From the NCBI RefSeq assembly GCF_002836595.1, contig NZ_PJBB01000003.1, positions 1,046,001 through 1,110,000 of the forward strand: DNA of 64,000 nucleotides, given 5' to 3'. Both the position numbers and the translations under genes were made by a program. This DNA is from Tenacibaculum sp. Bg11-29. Its GTDB lineage: Bacteria > Bacteroidota > Bacteroidia > Flavobacteriales > Flavobacteriaceae. Positions 50,569 through 59,635 of the stretch are shown here, piece by piece (within the stretch, counting starts at the first letter, position 1; each line of letters opens with the position of its first letter). The notes beneath the pieces are model-generated. The model worked only from the letters and a program-made list of their open reading frames with translations. It had not been told where the DNA came from and did no database searches.

Positions 50569-51261
50569 ATGCAATATTTAAAAGATATATTCTATTTATT
50601 TTACCCAAATTTATGTGTAAATTGTAAAGCTTCATTATTACAAAGCGAAAATTATATATGTACATTTTGTTGTAATGAGTTACCTATTATAGACGACAAT
50701 GAGTATACAAATGTTACATTAATGTCAGTTTTTTATGGAAAAATTTTGGTAAAAAATCTACGATCCTTTTTGTATTATCAAAAACACAGTATTACCCAAA
50801 AAATAATTCATGAATTAAAATACAAAGATCAAGAAAAAATAGGTGAATTTTTAGGAAGTTGGTTTGGAGAGAAATTAAAAGAGTCAGGTGTTTTTAAAGA
50901 TATAGATTATATAGTTCCGGTGCCGCTGCATAAAAACAAATTAAAAAAAAGAGGGTATAACCAGCTTACGAAATTTGGAAATACATTAAGTGCTATTTTG
51001 AATATTGAATACAAGCCTGAAGTTTTAATAAAATCAACTACAGTTAAAACACAAACATTTAAGCATCGCTTTGATCGGTTTTCAGATAATAAAACAACAT
51101 TTAATTTAGTGGATTTTGAGGTCTTTGAGAATAAACATATTTTGCTAATTGATGATGTAATAACCACGGGAGCAACTTTAGTTGCTTGTTGTACAGAATT
51201 ATTAAAAACAAAAAATATTACCATAAGTATTGCTACGATTGCATATACTAAAAAAGGATGA
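50569..51261 (+). CDS. comF: ComF family phosphoribosyltransferase-like protein
   Basis: 230 residues. An N-terminal double zinc ribbon (Cys16, Cys19, Cys31, Cys34) followed by a type I PRTase domain with the PRPP loop LLIDDVITTGATL near residue 195, and VPVPLHKNKLKKRGYNQ, typical of ComF. The family takes part in DNA uptake in competent bacteria and is widespread without known competence. The stop overlaps the ATG of a longer version of the next gene. Confidence 0.92.
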   Translation: MQYLKDIFYLFYPNLCVNCKASLLQSENYICTFCCNELPIIDDNEYTNVTLMSVFYGKILVKNLRSFLYYQKHSITQKIIHELKYKDQEKIGEFLGSWFGEKLKESGVFKDIDYIVPVPLHKNKLKKRGYNQLTKFGNTLSAILNIEYKPEVLIKSTTVKTQTFKHRFDRFSDNKTTFNLVDFEVFENKHILLIDDVITTGATLVACCTELLKTKNITISIATIAYTKKG

Positions 51262-51282
51262 TTTTTGTTAGTGTTATTTTAT

Positions 51283-51290
51283 TACTTTTG
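51283..51290 (+). promoter_or_regulatory. -7 box upstream of the Ig-like lipoprotein
   Basis: TACTTTTG followed by G, 24 nt before a GTG at 51315. A TTTG at 51264-51267 is 15 nt upstream, shorter than the usual spacing. The box falls within a longer possible open frame and supports the GTG start. Confidence 0.45.
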
Positions 51291-51314
51291 GTGTTCGATT
51301 TAAACAATCAATTT

Positions 51315-52910
51315 GTGAGAAATAAGTTATTATTTTCAGTAGTTTTAGTGTTTGTAATTATTATAAGTTGTGCTCGAAAAGGAAGACCTGAAGGAGGTCC
51401 TAAAGATGAGGATGCACCAATTATGATGGTGGCAAAACCACCACATGAAACAATTCATTTTGATAAAAAAAACATTAAAATTCAATTTGATGAGTATATT
51501 GTTTTAAAAGATTTAACAAAACAGTTAGTAGTTTCTCCACCGTTAAAATACCCACCAATAATAACACCTCAAGGTACGCCTAGTAAGTATATTAATATAA
51601 AGATTCTAGATACTTTAAAAACAAATACTACTTATACATTTAATTTTGGAAATGCAGTACAAGATAATAATGAGAATAATAAATTAGAGAGTTTTAAATA
51701 CGTTTTTTCAACAGGAAACTTTATCGATTCTTTAAAGATAAAAGGTTCGGTTGCAAACGCATTTGATAAAAAAAAATTAAAAAGCATAGGAGTTTTATTG
51801 TATCGATTAGATAGTACTTATAATGATTCTATTATTTACAAACAAAAACCTAATTATGTTACTAGTACTCTAGATTCTACTAATTTTGAATTTACGAATT
51901 TACGGGAAGGTAAATATTTGTTGTTGGCTTTAAAAGAAGAATCAAAGAATTACCTTTTTAATAGCAAATCAGATAATTTGGGTTTTATAACGGATACTAT
52001 TTACTTGCCAAAAGATACATTAGTATTAAACCCAATTCGTCTTTTTAAAGAACTACAGCCTTATAAATTTAAAAGAGGAAAAGAAGTTGTAAAAGGAAAG
52101 ATTCAGTTTGGTTTTGAGGGAGAAAAAGAAAGTATGAAGGTTAAGCTATTATCTGAAGTTCCTGAAAGTTTTAAGTCATTTTACGAATTCGAAAAAGAAA
52201 AAGACACCCTTAATTATTGGCATTCTCCTGTAGAAAAAGATTCTTTGCGTTTTATTGTAACCAATACTAATTTTATAGATACAGTTACAGTTCGTTTACG
52301 AAAAAAGAAGATAGACTCTTTAAGTATGTCATCGAATGTAAGTAGAACGTTACATTTAAATGATACTTTATTTTTAGAAAGTAATAACCCAATTGTTTCA
52401 ATTGATACTTCTAAATTCTCTTTAGTTGATAAAGATACGTTAATGGTTGATTTCAAGGTAGAAAAACAATCTATAAACAAGTTAGCTGTTTTGTTTAAGA
52501 AAACGCCTAAGATGAATTATAAATTTGATGTTCTTCCAAAAGGAATTAATGATTTATATGAAACTACAAACGATACTTTAGCGTATCAATTTAAAACACT
52601 AACAATTGAAGATTATGGTAGTATTATTTTAGATATAAAGAAAGCAACAAAACATCCTGTAATAGTTGAACTTTTAGATAAAGATAAAGTTATTGAAACT
52701 AAATATGTTTTATCGTCTAAGAAAATAGCATTTAATTTATTGGAGCCAAAAGAATACACTGTTAGGGCAATTATTGATGAAAATAATAATCATACTTGGG
52801 ATACTGGAAATTTTCTATTAAGAAAACAACCAGAGCAAGTAATTTATTTCGAGAAAAATTTTGAACTAAGAGCTAATTGGGAGATGAATGAAGATTTTAT
52901 TATTAAGTAA
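51315..52910 (+). CDS. Ig-like domain lipoprotein
   Basis: 531 residues from the GTG at 51315, which gives a proper lipoprotein signal (RNKLLFSVVLVFVIIISC) and the mature start ARKGRPEGGPKDEDAP, typical of a Bacteroidota family with a Big_5-like first domain (NIKIQFDEYIVLKDL and TTYTFNFGNAVQDNNENN). A longer frame from ATG 51258 overlaps the comF stop (ATGA) but has a poor signal peptide, and a -7 box lies inside it. The rest is beta-rich repeats. Located at the outer membrane or periplasm. Function unknown. Confidence 0.78.
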   Translation: MRNKLLFSVVLVFVIIISCARKGRPEGGPKDEDAPIMMVAKPPHETIHFDKKNIKIQFDEYIVLKDLTKQLVVSPPLKYPPIITPQGTPSKYINIKILDTLKTNTTYTFNFGNAVQDNNENNKLESFKYVFSTGNFIDSLKIKGSVANAFDKKKLKSIGVLLYRLDSTYNDSIIYKQKPNYVTSTLDSTNFEFTNLREGKYLLLALKEESKNYLFNSKSDNLGFITDTIYLPKDTLVLNPIRLFKELQPYKFKRGKEVVKGKIQFGFEGEKESMKVKLLSEVPESFKSFYEFEKEKDTLNYWHSPVEKDSLRFIVTNTNFIDTVTVRLRKKKIDSLSMSSNVSRTLHLNDTLFLESNNPIVSIDTSKFSLVDKDTLMVDFKVEKQSINKLAVLFKKTPKMNYKFDVLPKGINDLYETTNDTLAYQFKTLTIEDYGSIILDIKKATKHPVIVELLDKDKVIETKYVLSSKKIAFNLLEPKEYTVRAIIDENNNHTWDTGNFLLRKQPEQVIYFEKNFELRANWEMNEDFIIK

Positions 52911-52960
52911 ATTTATAAGGCAGATAATGGTTTATTTTTTATAGTTTTATAAAAAAAGCC

Positions 52961-54373
52961 ATGTCAAAAATTTTATCAAATTTACCTATTGAAGACCTAA
53001 CTCAAGAAAATGATTATATAGGGATTATAGAAAAAGGAAATTTAATAAAGTCTTTTTTTCTAGGACATAAACACGAGTTTTCTGAAATAAAGTTTTTTTC
53101 GATATATGGAGATTGGGGAAGTGGTAAAAGTACTTTAATGAAATATCTTGAAAAAAAATTGAGAGGTTCTTTTAATACTTTTTTCTTTGAGGCTTGGCAG
53201 TTTGAAAGTGATGCTAATTTAGCGAATTCACTTTTAGAGTTCTTGGCTAAAAAATCAGATACTGATGTTGATAGTTTTCTTAAAAATGGAAGTAAGTTAT
53301 TAGAAGGTTTTGCAAAGTCAGTAACTTTTAAAACACCAGTAGCTAATTTTAATATGTCAACGATGCTTAATCATCTTGATGAGCAAACTTTTTTTGAGTT
53401 AAAAGAACAGTTTAGTCGTGATTTTATTAATTGGGAGACTCAAATTACTAAAGGAGAAAAAGCTCCAAAGTATAATATTATTTTTATTGATGATTTAGAT
53501 AGGTGCGAGCCCGAAAACGTATTGAATTTATTATCAGCAATTAAATTATTCTTTACTTTTGGTAAAAAAACAATTTTCTTCTGTGGTGTTGATAAAAAAG
53601 CAGTTACAGAGGCAGTAAAAACAAAATACGGAGAAGTTGTTAAGGCTAATGAATATTTAGAAAAAGTATTTGATATTTCTTTTTCAATGCCACAAAGTCT
53701 AGATGTTTCAAAGCTTGTTAAACAGTATTTTGATGAAAATGAAAAGGTAAACGATAAAGAATTAGGTGATTCAATAAGTAATTTCTTTAAGGACATTCAC
53801 TTTCAAAACCCAAGAAGAATAAAGAAGATTCTTAATAAATATTTAATTATAAAAAGATTAAAAGAAAGTAATACTTCAGCTAGTTTGAAACTACCAAATA
53901 TTATTCATAATAATTCAGGAACTTTATTTGAAACTTATTTGACGTTATACTTATTGATTTTAAACGAATTTGAGCCAGAGAATTATAAATTATTATTTAA
54001 TTTTAGTGCTAAAAGAGTAAATTATAATGAATCTTTAAGGAAAAATTACACATCAGATAATGAGCTTAAAATCGCATCTGCTAGTATTTTTAACCATATA
54101 GATGAAAGATTAATTAATTTTAAAATTAGTAGTCTAACTATTAATAAACTTAAGGATGTAATTTACACTTTTTCGCCGATTAAAGTGGACAATATGAAAT
54201 CTCTTGCTTTTAATAGAATAGATAGTTATTTAGAAGATTTTAATGTCTTAAACAAAAGTTACGAGTATTATTTTACACTATTTGTATTTAAGAATGAAAA
54301 CTTATTAAACGATAATTCAAAGTCAGAATACACTTTGTTAGATTACAAAAAAATGATTGCTAACTTAATTTAA
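52961..54373 (+). CDS. KAP family P-loop NTPase
   Basis: 470 residues. Walker A GDWGSGKST (50-58), then FFEAWQFE; Walker B IIFIDDLDRC (173-182), the KAP signature with CGVDKKAV downstream; and NPRRIKKILNKY, the sensor-like Arg motif. The C-terminal 170 residues are helical and unassigned. The usual transmembrane segments inserted between the Walker motifs are absent; residues 84-165 are polar. KAP NTPases are linked to membrane complexes and to phage exclusion (PifA). No second defence gene is beside it. The end of the gene lies in a terminator stem. Confidence 0.88.
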   Translation: MSKILSNLPIEDLTQENDYIGIIEKGNLIKSFFLGHKHEFSEIKFFSIYGDWGSGKSTLMKYLEKKLRGSFNTFFFEAWQFESDANLANSLLEFLAKKSDTDVDSFLKNGSKLLEGFAKSVTFKTPVANFNMSTMLNHLDEQTFFELKEQFSRDFINWETQITKGEKAPKYNIIFIDDLDRCEPENVLNLLSAIKLFFTFGKKTIFFCGVDKKAVTEAVKTKYGEVVKANEYLEKVFDISFSMPQSLDVSKLVKQYFDENEKVNDKELGDSISNFFKDIHFQNPRRIKKILNKYLIIKRLKESNTSASLKLPNIIHNNSGTLFETYLTLYLLILNEFEPENYKLLFNFSAKRVNYNESLRKNYTSDNELKIASASIFNHIDERLINFKISSLTINKLKDVIYTFSPIKVDNMKSLAFNRIDSYLEDFNVLNKSYEYYFTLFVFKNENLLNDNSKSEYTLLDYKKMIANLI

Positions 54374-54393
54374 TAAATTAGCAATCATTTTTT
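54350..54393. terminator. Bidirectional terminator between the KAP gene and the 129-aa gene
   Basis: TGATTGCTAA and TTAGCAATCA (about 54354-54363 with 54378-54387) with A and T tracts. It includes the last codons of the KAP gene and the stop of the opposite gene. Confidence 0.82.
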
Positions 54394-54781
54394 ATTCATC
54401 ATACTTAGTAGCGCTCGGGCAGAATAACAATTCTGTTGGATTATCAATATCATATAAATACTGGTAACTTCTAGTATCCTTATTACAATATGGTTCTATA
54501 AGTTTCAACATATTTGTAAATCCATCTAAAGTAAGAATACAGAAAAAGGTTTCATTATCTTTCGTTAATATTCCTTCATCAGATTTAAATAAGCCAAAAA
54601 TTAAATTACAATTACGGGCTTCAATAAAATCAATTTCAGCTAAATCTAACTTTTGCTTTTTTTGAATAATTGTTTCTTTAATTAAATTTCTAAACTTAAC
54701 AGCTTCAGTTTTATCAAAATTGTATAATCTCACTACATTTTCATCAAAACCATTTACATTTTCTATATAATCTAATTCCAT
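54392..54781 (-). CDS. Uncharacterised protein linked to polA (129 aa)
   Basis: A soluble alpha/beta protein with no signal or membrane segment. Visible features are MELDYIENVNGFDENVVRLY, FRNLIKETIIQKKQKLDLAE and a Cys-containing C-terminus (LIEPYCNK, ELLFCPSATK). No family recognised. It starts 9 nt after the polA stop on the same strand, so it is co-transcribed with DNA polymerase I. Confidence 0.7.
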   Translation of the reverse strand: MELDYIENVNGFDENVVRLYNFDKTEAVKFRNLIKETIIQKKQKLDLAEIDFIEARNCNLIFGLFKSDEGILTKDNETFFCILTLDGFTNMLKLIEPYCNKDTRSYQYLYDIDNPTELLFCPSATKYDE

Positions 54782-54790
54782 TTTTTCTTA

Positions 54791-57646
54791 TTAATGTGCT
54801 TCTAGCCAGTTTTGTCCAATTCCCATTTCTACATCTAATGGAACAGCCATTTTAAAAGCATTTTCCATTTCTTGTTTAATAATAGGCTTAATAATTTCTA
54901 GTTCGTCTTTGTGAGCGTCAAAAACCAATTCATCATGTACTTGCAATAACATTTTTGATTTAAAGCCTTCTGTTTCAAATCGATTATAAATATTAATCAT
55001 TGCTAGTTTTATAATATCAGCAGCACTACCTTGAATTGGTGCATTTACGGCATTTCTTTCGGCAGCGCCACGAACAATTGCATTTTGTGAATTAATGTTT
55101 TTTAAATACCTACGTCTATTTAAAACAGTTTCTACATAACCATTTTCACGAGCAAAATCTACTTGTGCTGCCATGTAGCTACGTAACTTGGGGTACGTTT
55201 CATAATACGTGTCAATCAACGCTTTTGCTTCTTTACGAGATAAATCTGTTTGATTACTTAACCCAAAGGCAGAAACCCCATAAACAATACCAAAATTCAC
55301 TGTTTTTGCATTACTACGTTGTTCGCGAGTAACTTCATTTAAAGGAACATCGAAAACTTTTGCAGCGGTAGAAGCGTGAATGTCTTCACCGTTTTTAAAA
55401 GCCTCAATCATTGTTTCTTCATTACTTAGTGCTGCTATAATTCGCAATTCTATTTGAGAATAATCGGCAGCCAACAATACATGATTTTCATCACGAGGAA
55501 TAAACGCTTTTCTAACTTCCTGACCTCGTTTTGTACGAATAGGGATATTCTGTAAATTCGGGTTGTTAGAACTTAATCTTCCGGTAGCAGCAACTGCTTG
55601 TGCGTATGCAGTGTGAACACGTCCTGTTTTAGTATTTACTTCATTTGGTAAAGCATCTACATAAGTGCTTTGTAGTTTTTTATATTGACGATACTCTTGA
55701 ATATCTCTAATAATTTGATGATCTTTTGCTAAAAATGAAAGTACATCTTCGGCAGTTGAATATTGACCTGTTTTCGTTTTCTTAGGCTTTTCAACCAATT
55801 TCATATTTTCAAACAAAACAATACCTAATTGTTTTGGAGAAGCAATATTAAATTCTTCACCAGCTTGTTCGTAAATATTTTTTTCTAAACGTTCAATATC
55901 GCTAACTAAATCAACAGAAAGTTCTTTTAAGAAAGGTACATTTAAGTTAATACCTTCAATTTCCATAGCAGTTAAAACAGCTACTAACGGAGTTTCAATT
56001 TCATTAAATAATTTGGTAACATTTCCGCTCTCTAATTCTTTTGTGAAATGTTCTTTCAATTGCAATGTGATATCTGCATCTTCAACGGCATATTCCGTTT
56101 GTTTCGCAATATCAACACTCCTCATAGAAAGTTGATTTTTACCTTTTTTACCAATCAATTCAGTTATAGCAACTGGTTGGTAATTTAAATAGGTTTCAGC
56201 TAAAACATCCATTCCGTGACGCATATCTGGGTTTATCAAATAATGCGCAATCATGGTATCAAATAACTTACCCTTTACAGACATATTATAATTTGATAAA
56301 ACTTTAATATCATATTTTAAATTATGACCAATTTTTTCAATTGTTGGTGTTTCAAAAAATTCACGAAATTCTTCTAAAATAGTTTTAGCCTCTTCTTGAT
56401 CTTCTGGAAAAGAGACATAATATCCTTTACCTATTTCCCAAGAAAAAGAAACCCCGATTAATTCAACCTCTAAAGCTTTTAAACCTGTCGTTTCCGTATC
56501 AAAACAAACAGATTTCTGTTGCATTAATTTTTTTAATAATAACTTTCGAGATAAAGGTGAATTTATATGTTGATAAAAATGTTTGGTGTTTTCTATAGTT
56601 TTAAATCCTGAAATAATCTCTTTTTCTGTAATTGTTCCAGTTCCTGGAGCGGCGAATAGATCAAACTGTCCTACAGTACTAGAATCAGAAGTTGGTTTTG
56701 GTTTAATTGTAGGTTTTTCTGTGGCACCCGAAGTATCATTTTTTTCTACTTTTACTTCTGTCGTAGCTCCAAATGTTTTTAAGAAATTGTCAATTAAACG
56801 ACGAAACTCCAATTCAGCAAAAATCTCTTTGGTAGCTTCAACATTTGGTTGGCACATTTCAAAGTCTTCTTGATTAAACTCAACAGGAACATCAAGCATT
56901 ATAGTAGCTAATTCTTTTGATAAAATTCCAAGTTCAGCATTTGCCTCTACTTTTTCTTTCATTTTTCCTTTTAAATCCGCGGTGTTTGCTAGCAGATTCT
57001 CCATAGAACCATATTGGGCTAAAAATTTCTTTGCAGTTTTTTCTCCAACACCAGGTAATCCAGGAATATTATCCACAGCATCTCCCATCATTCCTAAAAA
57101 ATCAATAACCTGTTCAGGCCTTTCTACGCCAAACTTCTCTTGTACTTCAGGTATCCCCCAAGTTTCATAACCACCACCAAAACGTGGTCGGTACATAAAA
57201 ATGTTTTCAGAAACTAACTGGGCAAAATCCTTATCAGGAGTTACCATAAAAGTTTTATAACCTTCCTTTTCTGCTTTTTTAGCTAAAGTTCCAATAATAT
57301 CATCAGCTTCATATCCTGTTTTTATAATAGCAGGAATATTCATTGCTTTTAAAATTTCTTCGATATACGGAACCGCAATTTTAATTGCTTCTGGCGTTTC
57401 TTGTCTGTTCGCTTTATATTCAGGAAAAGCATCTTTTCTAGCAACAGATCCACCTCGATCAAAACAAACGGCTAAATGATCAGGACGTTCACGTTTTATA
57501 ACATCTAATAATGAATTTGTGAAACCCAAAATTGCGGAAACATCCATTCCTTTTGAATTAATTCTCGGATTTTTGATAAAAGCGTAATATCCTCTAAAAA
57601 TTAAAGCGAAAGCATCTAGTAGAAAAAGTCTTTTTTGGTCTGCCAT
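54791..57646 (-). CDS. polA: DNA polymerase I
   Basis: 951 residues, all three activities present. The N-terminal 5'-3' exonuclease (about 1-290) has LFLLDAFALIFRGYYAF, MVTPDKDFAQLVSENIFMYR and GLPGVGEKTA. The 3'-5' exonuclease (about 360-540) keeps catalytic residues (CFDTETTGL, HNLKYDIKVL, YAVEDAD), so proofreading should be active. The polymerase domain has motif A LLAADYSQIELRI near 722, the O helix region REQRSNAKTVNFGIVYG, and motif C QVHDELVF near 907. It acts in repair and Okazaki-fragment processing. Confidence 0.97.
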   Translation of the reverse strand: MADQKRLFLLDAFALIFRGYYAFIKNPRINSKGMDVSAILGFTNSLLDVIKRERPDHLAVCFDRGGSVARKDAFPEYKANRQETPEAIKIAVPYIEEILKAMNIPAIIKTGYEADDIIGTLAKKAEKEGYKTFMVTPDKDFAQLVSENIFMYRPRFGGGYETWGIPEVQEKFGVERPEQVIDFLGMMGDAVDNIPGLPGVGEKTAKKFLAQYGSMENLLANTADLKGKMKEKVEANAELGILSKELATIMLDVPVEFNQEDFEMCQPNVEATKEIFAELEFRRLIDNFLKTFGATTEVKVEKNDTSGATEKPTIKPKPTSDSSTVGQFDLFAAPGTGTITEKEIISGFKTIENTKHFYQHINSPLSRKLLLKKLMQQKSVCFDTETTGLKALEVELIGVSFSWEIGKGYYVSFPEDQEEAKTILEEFREFFETPTIEKIGHNLKYDIKVLSNYNMSVKGKLFDTMIAHYLINPDMRHGMDVLAETYLNYQPVAITELIGKKGKNQLSMRSVDIAKQTEYAVEDADITLQLKEHFTKELESGNVTKLFNEIETPLVAVLTAMEIEGINLNVPFLKELSVDLVSDIERLEKNIYEQAGEEFNIASPKQLGIVLFENMKLVEKPKKTKTGQYSTAEDVLSFLAKDHQIIRDIQEYRQYKKLQSTYVDALPNEVNTKTGRVHTAYAQAVAATGRLSSNNPNLQNIPIRTKRGQEVRKAFIPRDENHVLLAADYSQIELRIIAALSNEETMIEAFKNGEDIHASTAAKVFDVPLNEVTREQRSNAKTVNFGIVYGVSAFGLSNQTDLSRKEAKALIDTYYETYPKLRSYMAAQVDFARENGYVETVLNRRRYLKNINSQNAIVRGAAERNAVNAPIQGSAADIIKLAMINIYNRFETEGFKSKMLLQVHDELVFDAHKDELEIIKPIIKQEMENAFKMAVPLDVEMGIGQNWLEAH

Positions 57647-57768
57647 TCTATATGTTAATCTTATTAAAATAAGTTAATTATAAATATTTTTTTTATGAAA
57701 TTAACTCATTAAAATATCGAGGTTAACTTCGTGTGTAAAGCTACGAAACTTTAACAAGATGTTAAAAA

Positions 57769-57796
57769 TTGATTTTCAATAATCAACCTATCTTTG
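57769..57796 (+). promoter_or_regulatory. Promoter of the membrane metallophosphoesterase gene
   Basis: TTG at 57769-57771, a 17-nt spacer and TATCTTTG at 57789-57796, 22 nt before the ATG at 57819. Confidence 0.65.
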
Positions 57797-57818
57797 TCTG
57801 ACTTTTAAAAAAATACAT

Positions 57819-59042
57819 ATGTCTCGTTGGTTGGTAACAATTATAATTATTTCATTGCTTATTATTGTATTTGAGGCGTATGCTTTTCAGGCAATAAAAA
57901 CGGTAACAAAAAATAAATTTATTCGCTACGGATGGTTACTTGCAGGTGTAATACCGTATGTTAATTTTTTTTATGTAGTACTTTCTTCAGATAGGAGTTC
58001 AGGGCAAACAAGGCAGTTTCAATGGGCCTTCGGGATGCTTTTAATAGTATTGCTTCCCAAGTTATTTATTTTGTTAATTATGTTCGGAGAGGATGTGGTA
58101 AGATGGCTTCAAAAGGGCTTTTCTTATTTGTCATCAACAGAAACAAAACCTTTACCAGGTAGAAGAAGCTTCGTTGCAAAATTAGCTTTGGGTATTGCTG
58201 CAATACCTTTTGCAAGTATTCTTTATGGTATTTTTAAAGGGAAGTATAATTATAAAGTAATAAAATATCAGTTGTCTTTTAAAGATTTACCAGCAGCTTT
58301 TGATGGATTTACAATTACACAAGTTACCGATATACATTCAGGAAGTTTTACTGATAAAGAAGAAATAGAATATGGTGTTGATTTAATAAATAAACAAAAA
58401 TCAGATATGATTTTATTTACAGGTGATCTTGTAAATAATTTTGCACATGAAATGGATGATTGGATTGATGTATTTAAAAAATTAGACGCTCCAGTTGGGA
58501 AATATTCTATTCTTGGTAACCACGATTATGGAGATTATTCAAAATGGAAAAACGACCAAGATAAAGAAGCTAATTTTAAAGCAATAAAAGAATTGCATCC
58601 TAAAATAGGTTTCGATTTATTGTTAAATGAGAATAGATATATAGAAAAAGATGGTCAAAAAATAGCTTTGGTTGGTGTAGAAAATTGGGGAAAAGGATTT
58701 AATAAGAAAGGAGACCTTAATAAAGCTTCAGAAGGAGTTCATAAAGATGATTTTAAGGTGTTAATGAGTCATGATCCAAGTCATTGGGAATATAAGATTA
58801 AAGAAGATGATTTTAATTATCAACTAACATTAAGTGGTCATACTCATGGATTGCAATTTGGAATTGAAATACCAGGGTGGTTTAAGTGGAGTCCATCACA
58901 ATATGTGTACAAACAATGGGCAGGCTTGTATGAGGAGTTTGGTAGGTATATTAATGTTAACAGAGGGTTCGGTTATCATGCGTTTCCAGGGAGGGTAGGT
59001 ATTTGGCCAGAGATTACTGTAATTGAGTTAAAAAAGGTTTGA
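57819..59042 (+). CDS. Membrane-anchored metallophosphoesterase
   Basis: 407 residues. Three to four N-terminal hydrophobic helices (about 4-24, 38-56, 68-90, 120-140), with a PGRRSFVAKLALG stretch before the last. A calcineurin-like domain (about 155-400) follows, with TDIHSG, FTGDLVNN, LGNHDYGDY, LMSHDPSHW and LSGHTHGLQFG as metal ligands. YaeI/UDP-diacylglucosamine-pyrophosphatase-like enzymes share this plan. The substrate is not determined. Divergent from polA, with a promoter upstream. Confidence 0.9.
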   Translation: MSRWLVTIIIISLLIIVFEAYAFQAIKTVTKNKFIRYGWLLAGVIPYVNFFYVVLSSDRSSGQTRQFQWAFGMLLIVLLPKLFILLIMFGEDVVRWLQKGFSYLSSTETKPLPGRRSFVAKLALGIAAIPFASILYGIFKGKYNYKVIKYQLSFKDLPAAFDGFTITQVTDIHSGSFTDKEEIEYGVDLINKQKSDMILFTGDLVNNFAHEMDDWIDVFKKLDAPVGKYSILGNHDYGDYSKWKNDQDKEANFKAIKELHPKIGFDLLLNENRYIEKDGQKIALVGVENWGKGFNKKGDLNKASEGVHKDDFKVLMSHDPSHWEYKIKEDDFNYQLTLSGHTHGLQFGIEIPGWFKWSPSQYVYKQWAGLYEEFGRYINVNRGFGYHAFPGRVGIWPEITVIELKKV

Positions 59043-59089
59043 TTTTTTAATGTTAAGTAAGTGTTAATATCTATTTGAAAAAAAAATAG

Positions 59090-59097
59090 TATTTTTG
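59090..59097 (+). promoter_or_regulatory. -7 box of the thioredoxin-fold gene
   Basis: TATTTTTG, 31 nt before the ATG at 59129. A TTTG at 59074-59077 is only 12 nt upstream, too close for a normal -33. Confidence 0.45.
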
Positions 59098-59128
59098 GGA
59101 AGTTTTATATATAGAAAACCACATAAAT

Positions 59129-59422
59129 ATGACAAAGTTTGGTGAAATAATAAGTACTAATAAACCTGTTCTAATTGATTTTTATTCAGACTGGAACGAG
59201 TTTGAGCCTAGTTTAGATACACTACGTGATGTTGCGGCTGCTTTAGGAGATAAAGCGAAAGTAATTAAAATTGATATTAAAAAGAATGAAATTTTAGCTG
59301 GTGCTTTGCGTGTTAAAGGAAATCCAACATTTATCATTTATAAAGGAGGTGAGATGAAATGGCGTCAAACTGGAGAGCAAGATGCTAATACCTTAATTGG
59401 TTTAGTACAGCAATATGTTTAA
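59129..59422 (+). CDS. Thioredoxin-fold protein lacking the CxxC active site
   Basis: 97 residues with the full thioredoxin fold: PVLIDFYSDW, VIKIDI, and the cis-Pro loop GNPTFIIY. The active site WCGPC is replaced by WNEFE (Trp22 to Glu26), so both catalytic cysteines are missing and there is no cysteine elsewhere. It cannot act as a disulfide reductase. It may be a binding or chaperone-like member. The frame and family core are intact, so it is not a decayed gene. Confidence 0.88.
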   Translation: MTKFGEIISTNKPVLIDFYSDWNEFEPSLDTLRDVAAALGDKAKVIKIDIKKNEILAGALRVKGNPTFIIYKGGEMKWRQTGEQDANTLIGLVQQYV

Positions 59423-59565
59423 AATATTCACCTAATCATTAGTTTTCTTTTGTTTTAGAATTGATAGCTAAAGATAATTAAGTATTAGTGTTATAGAATT
59501 AATTTTTTTCAGTCCACTTATTTTTTATTTCATAGGATTATTCCGTTTTTGAATGTAAGATATAG

Positions 59566-59617
59566 AAAAACCCACATAAGTTTTAGTAGTAGATTACTAG
59601 AACTTATGTGGGTTTTT
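59566..59617. terminator. Strong bidirectional terminator
   Basis: A 17-bp perfect stem AAAAACCCACATAAGTT (59566-59582) with its complement (59601-59617). The rest of the 59423-59635 gap holds no gene I can support. Confidence 0.88.
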
Positions 59618-59635
59618 AATTTATAACTATTAAAA

